Assembly: GCF_002900975.1 (NCBI RefSeq)
Contig: NZ_PJON01000007.1
Span: 1 to 60,379 of the forward strand
Direction: 5' to 3'
DNA length: 60,379 bases
Source: Tabrizicola aquatica
GTDB taxonomy: Bacteria; Pseudomonadota; Alphaproteobacteria; Rhodobacterales; Rhodobacteraceae
Below, in pieces: positions 18,603-26,573 of the stretch. The translations under genes and the position numbers were made by a program. Position 1 is the first letter of the stretch, and every line of letters starts with the position of its first letter. The notes beneath the pieces were generated by a model. That model was not told the DNA's origin, did no database searches, and saw only the letters and a list, made by a program, of their open reading frames with translations.

Positions 18603-20015
18603 TCACACAAGCGCGTCAGCCGCCTGCTTCGGCAGGTGAATGGTGAACTCGGTGCCTTCGGTATCGGACCGCGCAAGCTCCAGCCGCCCGCCATGGCCGC
18701 GCACCAGTTCGGCGGCGATGGCCAGGCCAAGGCCGGTGCCGCCCTTGCGCGCGCCGCCCTGGAAGGCCGAGAACAGATGCTCGCGCGCCTTTGGGGGCAG
18801 ACCCGGGCCGGTATCGCCCACGCGGATCCACCATTCGCCCTCATCCTCTCCGGCAGATAGCTCGATCGTGCCGGGCTGGCCCGTTGCCTCGATGGCCTGG
18901 CGGGCATTGCGGACCAGATTCGACAGAACCCGGTACAGCTGTTCGCCATCTGCCCGGATCGTCAAGCCAGTTGGAATGTCGATCAGGCAGGTGATCTGCG
19001 TCTCGGTCCCCAGCGCCTCGCCCTCGACCACTTCGCCGGCCAGCTGCGCCAGGTTCAGCCGGCGCAGTTGCGGTGGAGGTTCCTCGGCCTTGCCGAAGGC
19101 CAGAGTCGATTCGCACAAGGAAACCGCCCGGCTGATCGAGCCGATCAGCTTTGGCGCCGCGCGCGTCACGATCGGATCGGCGCTGCCCTCCAGTCGGTCG
19201 GCAAACAGCTGCGCCGTGGTCAGGATGTTGCGCAAGTCGTGGCTGATCTTGGCCACCGCACCACCCAACTGGGCCAGCCGTTCCTTCTGTCGCAGGGCGC
19301 CGGTCAGCTGCATCTGCATCGACTGCAGCGCCTCTTCGGCAGTGCGCAGTTCTTCGACATCTGCGTTGGGTTCGATCACCCGGCGCGCGTCCTCGGGGGC
19401 TTCGGCATAGGTCTGCATATGCCTTACGACGCGACGGATCGGCAGCACCAGCAAGCGCTGCACCGCGATGAACAAGAGAAATGCCGTCACGACCGAGATC
19501 AGCGCCGACAGGACCAGGATGCGCAAGCCATAGTCCAACATGGCGTCGCGCAAGGTCCGGGTTTCCATCGTGACCTCAATCAGGGTTCCAGCCTCCTGCA
19601 CCGGATAGCCGATGACCCGGATGATCCGGTTCTGCGGGTCGACCAGTACCTGGAATGCGTCGCGGATCAATTCCCACGGGCCGGCCATGCGCAGATCATA
19701 GGTCGCGTGAATTTCGCCCGGGACCGGAGAGGACAGGACCAGCTGGCGCACCTCGTCCCGGCGCAGGACGACGTTGTAGACCTCGGCATTGGCCAGAAGC
19801 TCGGTCTCCAGTTCGGGCATGATGATGTCTTCGGTCGCAAGCTGGGTCAGCGCGGCAATCTGCGCCTGCTTCAACCGGGTCAGCATGAAATCCGCCCGAT
19901 AGCGCGCGATCGAGGGTACGAAGATCAGAACTTCGGCCAGCATGACGAAAATCACGGTCAGGATCAGGAAGCGCCCCGACAGCGTCTTGAGGAAGCTTCT
20001 CCGCCGTTCCGCCAC
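18603..20015 (-). CDS. Membrane sensor histidine kinase of unknown signal
   Basis: A 470-residue sensor kinase starting at a GTG with AAGGAC upstream. It has membrane segments at about 16-36 and 165-187 with an extracytoplasmic domain between them and a HAMP-like linker. The phospho-acceptor is H259 in KISHDLRNIL, the N-box is NLVRNARQAIE and the G-boxes are GDTGPGLPPKAREHLF and GGTGLGLAIA. The HDLRN form of the H-box places it in a group seen in Rhodobacterales. No response regulator gene is adjacent. It is last in an apparent operon with the flavoprotein and TVP38 genes. Confidence 0.82.
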   Translation of the reverse strand: MAERRRSFLKTLSGRFLILTVIFVMLAEVLIFVPSIARYRADFMLTRLKQAQIAALTQLATEDIIMPELETELLANAEVYNVVLRRDEVRQLVLSSPVPGEIHATYDLRMAGPWELIRDAFQVLVDPQNRIIRVIGYPVQEAGTLIEVTMETRTLRDAMLDYGLRILVLSALISVVTAFLLFIAVQRLLVLPIRRVVRHMQTYAEAPEDARRVIEPNADVEELRTAEEALQSMQMQLTGALRQKERLAQLGGAVAKISHDLRNILTTAQLFADRLEGSADPIVTRAAPKLIGSISRAVSLCESTLAFGKAEEPPPQLRRLNLAQLAGEVVEGEALGTETQITCLIDIPTGLTIRADGEQLYRVLSNLVRNARQAIEATGQPGTIELSAGEDEGEWWIRVGDTGPGLPPKAREHLFSAFQGGARKGGTGLGLAIAAELVRGHGGRLELARSDTEGTEFTIHLPKQAADALV

Positions 20016-20036
20016 CTGGTCCGTCCTTGCCCGATG

Positions 20037-21455
20037 TCAGGGCACCCAGGACTGAACCAGACGCACGACGCGCCGCAGCAGCGGGTTCCCGAACAATTTT
20101 GGGGTAAAATAGGCACTTGCGGCGCGTTTGGAAACCTCTCCCAGCGTGGGATAGGGCGCAACCATGCCCGCAATCGCAGAAAGCTTCATTCGGGCACTGA
20201 TGGCCAGCGCCCAAAGCCCGATCAATTCCCCCGCATGCGGGCCAACAAGGGTGGCACCGACCGGGCGGCCCTTCACCACCATGATCTTGGCAAAGCCCGT
20301 GGCCTTGGCCTCGGTGATGGCGCGGTCGTTGTGGGACAGGTCGGCTCGGACGACGGTCAAGCGGTCGCCATGGGCCTGGCGCGCCTCGGCCTCGGTCAGA
20401 CCGACATGGGCCAGTTCGGGGTCGGTGAAGGTCACGCGCGGTATCGCCCGGGGATCGGCCTTGGCGGGCAGGCCCAGGACGGTCTGGCGCACGACGATAC
20501 CCGCGTGCCACCCCGCGACATGGGTGAACTGCAACCCACCGGCCACGTCACCTACGGCATAGACCCGGCGGTTGGTCGTGCTGCGCAGCGACGGCGTCAC
20601 CGTGATGCCCTTGGCAGTATGCGCGATCCCCCCGGCCTCCAGCCCCAGACCATCCAGATGGACCTTGCGGCCCACGGCAACCAGCAGGTGGCTGCCCTGC
20701 ACCTGGGTGCCATCCGCCAGCACGGCCTCGACCGCCCCGTCCGTGCCGGACAGGCGCACCACGGCCTGCCCTTCCACCAATGCGATCCCCTCGGCCTTCA
20801 GCCGGTCGATCACCACGGCGGCGGCGTCCGGGTCCTCACGGCCCAAGACCCGCGCGGCCTCCAGAAGCGTAACCTTGCACCCCAAGCGCCGATGCGCCTG
20901 CGCCATCTCGACCCCGATCGGGCCACCGCCCAGGATCAGCAGATGCTCCGGGCGGTCGCGCAGGGCGAAGATCGTCTCGTTCGTCAGGTAGGGTACCGAG
21001 TCGATGCCGGCAATCGGCGGCACCATGGCGCGCGAGCCGGTGGCGATGACAAACCGGCGGGCGCGGATGACATGGTCACCAGCCTGCACCTCGTTGGGCG
21101 AGGTGAAGCGGGCCGTGGCGCGGATCACGGTGCAGCCCAGACCCTCGAACCGCTCCTGGCTGTCGACCGGGGCAATCTCGGCGATCACCGCGGCGACATG
21201 GTCCTTGACCGTGGCAAAGTCGACCGTCGGCTCTTGCCCCGCCACCCCGCGAAAGCCGTGGCGCTGCGCCTCGGCGGCCTTGGCTGCGGCGATCAGCGCC
21301 TTGGATGGCACGCAGCCCGAGTTCAGGCAGTCGCCGCCCATCTCGCCGCCCTCGATCAGCACGACACGCGCGCCCATCTGCACCGCGCCGGCAGCCACCG
21401 ACAGCCCGCCAGAGCCAGCGCCGATAACGCAGATATCCGTCTGGATCAGGGTCAT
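20037..21455 (-). CDS. FAD-dependent pyridine nucleotide-disulfide oxidoreductase, mercuric-reductase-like
   Basis: Cytoplasmic flavoprotein of 472 residues. It has an N-terminal FAD motif (VIGAGSGGLS), the redox-active cysteine pair C43 and C48 in GGDCLNSGCVPSK, an NAD(P)-binding motif ILGGGPIGVEMAQ and a dimerisation domain. The C-terminal active-site region reads PYPTLGE, with Tyr where lipoamide dehydrogenases have His, as in many MerA-like proteins found beside TVP38 proteins. There are no mer genes around, so mercury is probably not the substrate. It starts one base after the TVP38 stop, in the same operon. Confidence 0.82.
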   Translation of the reverse strand: MTLIQTDICVIGAGSGGLSVAAGAVQMGARVVLIEGGEMGGDCLNSGCVPSKALIAAAKAAEAQRHGFRGVAGQEPTVDFATVKDHVAAVIAEIAPVDSQERFEGLGCTVIRATARFTSPNEVQAGDHVIRARRFVIATGSRAMVPPIAGIDSVPYLTNETIFALRDRPEHLLILGGGPIGVEMAQAHRRLGCKVTLLEAARVLGREDPDAAAVVIDRLKAEGIALVEGQAVVRLSGTDGAVEAVLADGTQVQGSHLLVAVGRKVHLDGLGLEAGGIAHTAKGITVTPSLRSTTNRRVYAVGDVAGGLQFTHVAGWHAGIVVRQTVLGLPAKADPRAIPRVTFTDPELAHVGLTEAEARQAHGDRLTVVRADLSHNDRAITEAKATGFAKIMVVKGRPVGATLVGPHAGELIGLWALAISARMKLSAIAGMVAPYPTLGEVSKRAASAYFTPKLFGNPLLRRVVRLVQSWVP

Positions 21456-21456
21456 G

Positions 21457-22179
21457 TCAGCGGGCTTTCCGAAGGGCCTTCAGCACCATCGGCAAAGCGG
21501 CCAGTGCCGCAAGGCCAAGCATCGGCAGAAGGACAGGGGGCGTGAAGATGATCGACAGGTCCGGGGTTTCGCCCCGGGCAAAAACCTCGCCCAGACCGGC
21601 TCCGACCGAGGTAAAGACGAAGGCGGCCGGGATGATTCCCAGGAAGGTGGTGATGACATAGGTCGACAACCGCGTCCCGGTGAAGGCCGGGATCAGATTC
21701 GCCAGGAAGAAAGGCACCGCCGGCACCAGCCGCATGATCAGCAGGACCGACCATTCATTCTGGCGGATCGCCTCGATCAGACGTCCTGCCGTGCCGCCAG
21801 CCGCCTTCAGCTGCGCCGACAGCCGCTCGCCAAAGCCGGTCCGGGCGGCCAGGAAGATCAGGACGGCGCCCAGCGTTGCCCCGGTCACATTGAACAGGAC
21901 GCCCGGGAACAGACCGAAGAGGAACCCCCCGGTCAACGTGGCAACCGCCCCCCCCGGCAGGCTAAGCGCGACAATGACCACATAGGCCGCCAGGAAAGCC
22001 AGCACCGTTGCCAGGTAATGCGCATCCCGCAAGGCCAGCAGCGCCTCGCGGTGCTGGGCAAGCGCCTCGAAGCTAAGGTGGTCACGAAAGAACAACGCGC
22101 CAGACACCGCGGCGACAAGAATCGCCAGGAAGGGCAGTCGGCGGAGCCAGGGGCTGGGGGTTTGGACAACTGGTTGCAT
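21457..22179 (-). CDS. TVP38/TMEM64 family inner-membrane protein
   Basis: Polytopic membrane protein of the SNARE-associated/DedA-like superfamily, about 240 residues from the ATG at 22179. The family block appears as LPGGAVATLTGGFLFG, and later RLVPAVPFFLANLIPAFTG. Members are thought to handle lipids or small solutes, but the exact role is unknown. The pairing with a mercuric-reductase-like flavoprotein is widespread. An upstream GTG at 22227 is an alternative start. Confidence 0.78.
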   Translation of the reverse strand: MQPVVQTPSPWLRRLPFLAILVAAVSGALFFRDHLSFEALAQHREALLALRDAHYLATVLAFLAAYVVIVALSLPGGAVATLTGGFLFGLFPGVLFNVTGATLGAVLIFLAARTGFGERLSAQLKAAGGTAGRLIEAIRQNEWSVLLIMRLVPAVPFFLANLIPAFTGTRLSTYVITTFLGIIPAAFVFTSVGAGLGEVFARGETPDLSIIFTPPVLLPMLGLAALAALPMVLKALRKAR

Positions 22180-22274
22180 GTGGGCAACATGGCGGAAACG
22201 TCCCCGATGTGACAGGCTTCGGGCCACGGCTCACGCCGCATTGATCCAACCGATGCGGATTGGGCCAGTGCTGA

Positions 22275-22357
22275 AACATTTCCCGCACCGCAGGGTGGAA
22301 ATGTTGCAGGAAATCCGTGCTGGATGCGTTGACTTGGCCGCGGACCGCCCGTAAAGG
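22275..22357 (+). promoter_or_regulatory. Inverted repeat and candidate promoter upstream of rpmH
   Basis: A 9-bp inverted repeat AACATTTCC (22275-22283) and GGAAATGTT (22297-22305) lies in the divergent gap between the TVP38 gene and rpmH. Downstream a TTGACT hexamer (22329-22334) is followed after 17 bases by TAAAGG (22352-22357), a possible promoter for rpmH-rnpA-yidD. The -10 match is weak. Confidence 0.35.
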
Positions 22358-22421
22358 ACGGGCTTCAAGTTCAAGGGCCCTCGAATCCATCCGGGGTTCG
22401 GGTCAATTACGGAGAGCCGCG

Positions 22422-22556
22422 ATGAAGCGCACTTTTCAACCGTCGAACCTGGTTCGCAAGCGTCGCCACGGCTTTCGTGCGCGCATGGCGACGAAGAACG
22501 GCCGTCTGGTGCTGGCGGCCCGCCGCGCCAAGGGCCGTCACAAGCTGACCGCCTGA
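22422..22556 (+). CDS. rpmH: 50S ribosomal protein L34
   Basis: The 44-residue, highly basic protein [20 protein letters not shown]... is an unmistakable L34 of normal length. It has an AGAG-type ribosome binding site (CGGAGAG) nine bases upstream of its ATG. Its stop overlaps the first possible ATG of rnpA. L34 and RNase P protein are encoded together in nearly all bacteria. Confidence 0.98.
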   Translation: MKRTFQPSNLVRKRRHGFRARMATKNGRLVLAARRAKGRHKLTA

Positions 22557-22588
22557 TGGTTGCCCCTGCGGGGGCATTCGGTGGCATC

Positions 22589-22990
22589 ATGACACCGCCG
22601 GAGAAGGATGGGCCAGGCCTTGCCGCCGAATTGCCCACCGCCTCTCCGGCGGTTTCGCTTTGCGTGCTGGTCAAGCGCGCCGATTTCCTGAAATGCGCCA
22701 GTGCCAGGCGGCAGGGAACGGATGGCTTCCTGCTTCAGGCGCGGGACCGTGCTGATACCAGTAAGATGGCGCGCGTCGGCTTCACCGCCTCCAAGAAGAT
22801 TGGCAATGCCGTTGCCCGCAACCGGGCCAAGCGCCGCTTGCGGGCGCTTGCGCGGGAGGTGCTGGCCCCCGCCGCGCGGCCTGGCTGGGACTACGTCCTG
22901 GTTGCCCGCCCCACGGCAACCGTCCTGCGGCCCTACGCCGACCTTCGCGATGATCTGCTGCGCGCCCTGCGATCGGTGCATCGGACATGA
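22589..22990 (+). CDS. rnpA: Ribonuclease P protein component
   Basis: Protein subunit of the tRNA 5'-processing ribozyme. From the ATG at 22589 it has 133 residues. The signature GFTASKKIGNAVARNRAKRR lies near the middle, and the C-terminal helix ends in LRALRSVHRT. I prefer this ATG (MTPPEK) because family members in related genera begin MTPPE; an upstream ATG at 22556 overlaps the rpmH stop. It overlaps yidD by four bases. Confidence 0.95.
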   Translation: MTPPEKDGPGLAAELPTASPAVSLCVLVKRADFLKCASARRQGTDGFLLQARDRADTSKMARVGFTASKKIGNAVARNRAKRRLRALAREVLAPAARPGWDYVLVARPTATVLRPYADLRDDLLRALRSVHRT

Positions 22991-23235
22991 CGCCGCTGGC
23001 CCAGGTCTTGGCGCTGCCGGTGCGGGCCTATCGCCTGCTGCTGTCGCCTTGGGTCGGACATGGCTGCCGCTTCCAACCCACCTGCTCGGCCTATGCGCTT
23101 GACGCGCTAGAGCGGCATGGAGCAGTCAAGGGCGGGTATCTGACGGTGCATCGCCTGTGTCGCTGTCACCCCTGGGGCGGTCACGGCTATGATCCGGTAC
23201 CGGGGGCCGACCCAGCGCACGACGCCGGACGATAG
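22987..23235 (+). CDS. yidD: Membrane protein insertion efficiency factor YidD
   Basis: Small protein (82 residues) that aids YidC-dependent insertion. It has the family motifs YRLLLSPWVGHGCRFQPTCS, YALDALERHGAVKG and the Cys-rich HRLCRCHPWGGHGYDPVP. It overlaps rnpA by an ATGA. The next gene, engB, is convergent and ends only seven bases away; in related genomes yidC would follow here on the same strand. Confidence 0.95.
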   Translation: MTPLAQVLALPVRAYRLLLSPWVGHGCRFQPTCSAYALDALERHGAVKGGYLTVHRLCRCHPWGGHGYDPVPGADPAHDAGR

Positions 23236-23242
23236 GTTCCGA

Positions 23243-23893
23243 TCACTCCAGCGTGGCGATGATTGCGCGCAGGGTTTCGATCCCCTCGCCCTTTTCCGAA
23301 CTGGTAACGACGATCTCGGGGTAGGCGGCAGGATGCTTGGCCAGCGCGCCTTTCACCTTTTCAATGACGGCGGTCAACTCGCTGCGATGGATCTTGTCGA
23401 TCTTGGTCAGCACCGCCTGAAAGGTCACGGCCGAACGGTCAAGAAGCGTCAGGATCTCTTCGTCCACCGCCTTGACCCCATGCCGCGCGTCAATCAGCAC
23501 GAAGGCCCGACGCAGCGTCTGGCGCCCCGCAAGATACTGCTTCAGCAGCGCCTGCCACTTTGCCACTACCGCCACCGGCGCCTCGGCATAGCCATAGCCG
23601 GGCAGGTCGACCAGATAGCGCGCCTCACCCAAGGCGAAATAGTTGATCTCCTGCGTCCGTCCCGGCGTGTTGGACGCCCGCGCCAGTGTCTTGCGGCCGG
23701 TCAGAGCGTTGATCAGGCTGGACTTCCCGACATTCGAGCGGCCGGCAAAGCAGACCTCCACCCGGTCGGCCGGAGGCAGGCCCGCCATGGCGGTGACGCC
23801 TTTGACGAAATCGACCGGGCCCGCGAACAGCAAGCGCCCAACCTCACGCGGCTCGTCCTCGGGCTCGGGGGCCACGGTGAAAACCAGGCTCAT
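23243..23893 (-). CDS. engB: Ribosome-biogenesis GTPase EngB (YihA/YsxC)
   Basis: Essential GTPase for 50S assembly. The 216-residue protein has the P-loop GRSNVGKSSLINALTG, a switch region with TPGRTQEINYF, the G3 motif VDLPGYGYA and the G4 motif TKIDKI. It overlaps the MOSC gene by four bases, giving an operon yidC-MOSC-engB that runs against rpmH-rnpA-yidD. Confidence 0.95.
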   Translation of the reverse strand: MSLVFTVAPEPEDEPREVGRLLFAGPVDFVKGVTAMAGLPPADRVEVCFAGRSNVGKSSLINALTGRKTLARASNTPGRTQEINYFALGEARYLVDLPGYGYAEAPVAVVAKWQALLKQYLAGRQTLRRAFVLIDARHGVKAVDEEILTLLDRSAVTFQAVLTKIDKIHRSELTAVIEKVKGALAKHPAAYPEIVVTSSEKGEGIETLRAIIATLE

Positions 23894-24642
23894 ATGCGCA
23901 CCTCATCGCCCAGGCGGACGGCGCCACCGCGGATCACCCGCGCGAAAACGCCGAAATCAGTGTGGCCATAGCCGGCCTCAAGCGTGCCCATCGTGTCGGC
24001 ATCTTGCTGCCCCGTTGCGGGGTTCGCTCCGGTGGCGCGGCAGCGGCCAATCGGCTCTTCCACCCGCAGGCGTGCGGCGCCGACGTTGATCTCTTGTCCG
24101 ACCAGGTCCAACTCGGACCAGGGCGCCCAGTCCTTCACCCAGATATTGCCGCGGAAACGATGGATCGACAGGTCCTGCCCCATCCGCGCCGACAGATCGG
24201 CAAGCGAGGACAGGCTATTGATCGACACCAGCGGCTGATCCTGATCAGTAAGCGCCTGGCCCGGTACACGCACCACGCGGGCGGGCTCTGGCCGGTTCTC
24301 TGGCCAAAGCGGGCGCAGCCAGTCGATCAACCGGACAGCATCGGCCGGGTCGTCGGGGCGGAAGCTGGTCGTTGGCCGGCGGGGGTGGGCCAGCGTCACC
24401 TGCTTGGCGTCCGGGTCGGACTGACACGCGACCGCCATCAACTCGGCCGAGCCCCAGCCGCGCAGAAACTGCAGCTTCGGGGCCCAGGTCACCGGGTCGG
24501 TCAACCGGGCAGCGGCATGGGCAACCGCCCAGACCCGGTCGAACGGGAAGGCCGCGCCAGCCGACAACTCGACCGTCTCGACAGGCTCGAACCCGGCGGA
24601 CTTGATCGGATGACGAACCAGATGCGCGACCCGTCCGGTCAC
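23890..24642 (-). CDS. MOSC domain protein
   Basis: Protein of 250 residues with a MOSC N-terminal beta-barrel (RHPIKSAGFEPVETVEL) and a C-terminal MOSC domain. The conserved cysteine is C201 in EEPIGRCRATGANP, followed by FGVFARVIRGGAVRLGD. MOSC proteins bind or transfer sulfur or molybdenum cofactor, and some reduce N-hydroxylated compounds. The substrate here is unknown. It overlaps both yidC and engB by four bases, an arrangement conserved in the family. Confidence 0.9.
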   Translation of the reverse strand: MTGRVAHLVRHPIKSAGFEPVETVELSAGAAFPFDRVWAVAHAAARLTDPVTWAPKLQFLRGWGSAELMAVACQSDPDAKQVTLAHPRRPTTSFRPDDPADAVRLIDWLRPLWPENRPEPARVVRVPGQALTDQDQPLVSINSLSSLADLSARMGQDLSIHRFRGNIWVKDWAPWSELDLVGQEINVGAARLRVEEPIGRCRATGANPATGQQDADTMGTLEAGYGHTDFGVFARVIRGGAVRLGDEVRI

Positions 24643-26462
24643 TTCTTGCCCTTATTCTGGTCTGCCTGAGGCGACGCCTTGGCCGCCGCCTTCGCCGCGC
24701 GCGCCTCGCGGATATTGCCGAAGATGTCCGGCCGTTTTCCGTGGCTCCACATGATCAGGTACTGCTGGATGAAAGTGATCGTGTTGTTGGTGATCCAGTA
24801 GACCACCAGACCACTGGCAAAGCCGCCCAGCATGAACATGAACACCCAGGGCATCCAGGCGAAGATCTGCTGCTGCACCGGATCGGAAGGCGCCGGGTTC
24901 AGCTTCTGCTGCAGCCACATGGTGATGCCCAGCAGGATCGGCAGCACGCCAATGAAGATCAGGTGCAACAGCGAACCTGTCGCCGGCGCGTCCCAGGGCA
25001 GAAGGCCGAAGAAGTTGTACAGCGACGAGGAATCCGGCGCGGACAGATCGTTCAGCCAGCCGAAGAACGGCGCATGACGCAGTTCGATCGTGACGAAGAT
25101 CACCTTGTAAAGCGCGAAGAAGATCGGGATCTGGATCAGGATCGGCAGACAGCCCGCCGCCGGGTTGACCTTCTTGTCCTTGTAAAGCTGCATCATCTCG
25201 CGCTGCAGCTTCTGACGGTCGTCGCCGGCACGCTCTTTCAGCGCCTCCATCTCAGGCTGCAACTCCTTCATCCGCGCCATCGAGACATAGGACTTGTAGG
25301 CCAGCGGCAGCACCAGGAATTTCAGAAAGAAGGTCAGCGCGATGATGGCCAGACCCATGTTGCCGATGACCGCGTTCAGCCAGTGCAGAACGGCGAAGAT
25401 CGGTTTCGTCAGGAAGTAGAACCAGCCCCAATCGATCGAGTCAAGGAAGCCTGCGATGCCGCCCTCGATCTCGTAGGCCCGGATCGTGGCCCATTCCTTG
25501 GCACCGGCAAAAAGCTGGATGGTCGAAGTCGTCTCGGCCCCGGCGGCCAGGCTGATCGCCGGCGGGCGCACCTCGGCCTGATAGATGCCCGCATTGGGCA
25601 CATATTTCAGCACCTGCTTGTAGGGTTTGCCCTGTTCAGGCACCAGCGTCGTCATCCAGTAATGGTCGGTGAAGCCGACCCAGCCGTCGGTCATGGCTTC
25701 AGTGACCTGGGCGGGCTGGCCCTCGTTCGGGTCGACCGCAAACTCGGTCAGGTCGGCATAGTCCGTTTCGGTCAACTCCCCGTCCGCGCGCTGGATGGCG
25801 CCTTCGTGGACGACGAAGATGTTCTGCAACTGGGGCAGGCCGTGGCGGGCAATGATGCCATAGGGTTGCAGGCTGACGTCGCTGGCCGAGCCGTTGCGCA
25901 CCCGATCGGTGACGGTGAACAGATAGTCCTCGTCCACCGCGATCTCGCGCGTGAAGGTCAGGCCCTTCGGGCTGGTCCAGGTCAGGGTCACCGGCTGGCC
26001 GGGTGCCAGGTTTCCGCCGCTTGCGGTCCATTCCGTCATGGCCCCGGGAACATCGGCGGCTTCAAGCCCGGTGCCGGGCAGCCAGCCGAACACCGAATAA
26101 TAGGCCAGATTCTCGCCGACGGGCGAAAGAAGCCGCACGGTTTCAGACCCCGGCTCCAACGTCTCGCGGTAGCCCTTGAGCGACAGATCGTCGATGCGGC
26201 CGCCCAGCAGCGAGATCGAACCAGCCAGTTTCGGCGTGTCGATCGTCAGGCGCGGGGCTTGCGGAACGGGTGCGACGGCCTGGGTGGTTCCGGCGGCAGG
26301 ATCGGCGACCGGGGCGGTGGTGGTGCCTTGCGCCACTTCGGTCGCGGGCGCGGTCGGAGTCAGGGGCGGTTCGGGTGGTGGAAAGAGGACGAACCATGTG
26401 ATCATCACGGCGGCGGACAGGACCATCGCCAGGATCAGGTTCTTGTTGTTCTGCTCTTCCAT
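24639..26462 (-). CDS. yidC: Membrane protein insertase YidC
   Basis: Inserts and folds inner-membrane proteins alone or with SecYEG. From the ATG at 26462 (MEEQNNKNLILAM) it has about 607 residues: an N-terminal membrane anchor, a large periplasmic domain, and five conserved C-terminal membrane segments starting near LTKPIFAVLHWLN. These include the hydrophilic loop with KKVNPAAGCLPILIQIPIFF and a basic tail. An upstream ATG five codons earlier is less likely. It heads the leftward yidC-MOSC-engB operon. Confidence 0.96.
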   Translation of the reverse strand: MEEQNNKNLILAMVLSAAVMITWFVLFPPPEPPLTPTAPATEVAQGTTTAPVADPAAGTTQAVAPVPQAPRLTIDTPKLAGSISLLGGRIDDLSLKGYRETLEPGSETVRLLSPVGENLAYYSVFGWLPGTGLEAADVPGAMTEWTASGGNLAPGQPVTLTWTSPKGLTFTREIAVDEDYLFTVTDRVRNGSASDVSLQPYGIIARHGLPQLQNIFVVHEGAIQRADGELTETDYADLTEFAVDPNEGQPAQVTEAMTDGWVGFTDHYWMTTLVPEQGKPYKQVLKYVPNAGIYQAEVRPPAISLAAGAETTSTIQLFAGAKEWATIRAYEIEGGIAGFLDSIDWGWFYFLTKPIFAVLHWLNAVIGNMGLAIIALTFFLKFLVLPLAYKSYVSMARMKELQPEMEALKERAGDDRQKLQREMMQLYKDKKVNPAAGCLPILIQIPIFFALYKVIFVTIELRHAPFFGWLNDLSAPDSSSLYNFFGLLPWDAPATGSLLHLIFIGVLPILLGITMWLQQKLNPAPSDPVQQQIFAWMPWVFMFMLGGFASGLVVYWITNNTITFIQQYLIMWSHGKRPDIFGNIREARAAKAAAKASPQADQNKGKK

Positions 26463-26573
26463 CGGCACGCCACCCAAGCATTATCCGGATCAGCGGTGCT
26501 TCAACGACAGGGGCGGCGAAAGGTCAAGCGGTTTCGCCCCGGCGACCCCGGAGACCGCGATCAAAATCACGCA

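Noticed and set aside
20037-21455. True mercuric reductase (merA)
   Set aside because: No N-terminal metal-binding domain, no C-terminal vicinal cysteine pair and no other mer gene nearby.
19068-21545. 825-codon plus-strand open frame
   Set aside because: Antisense shadow of the kinase and flavoprotein genes.
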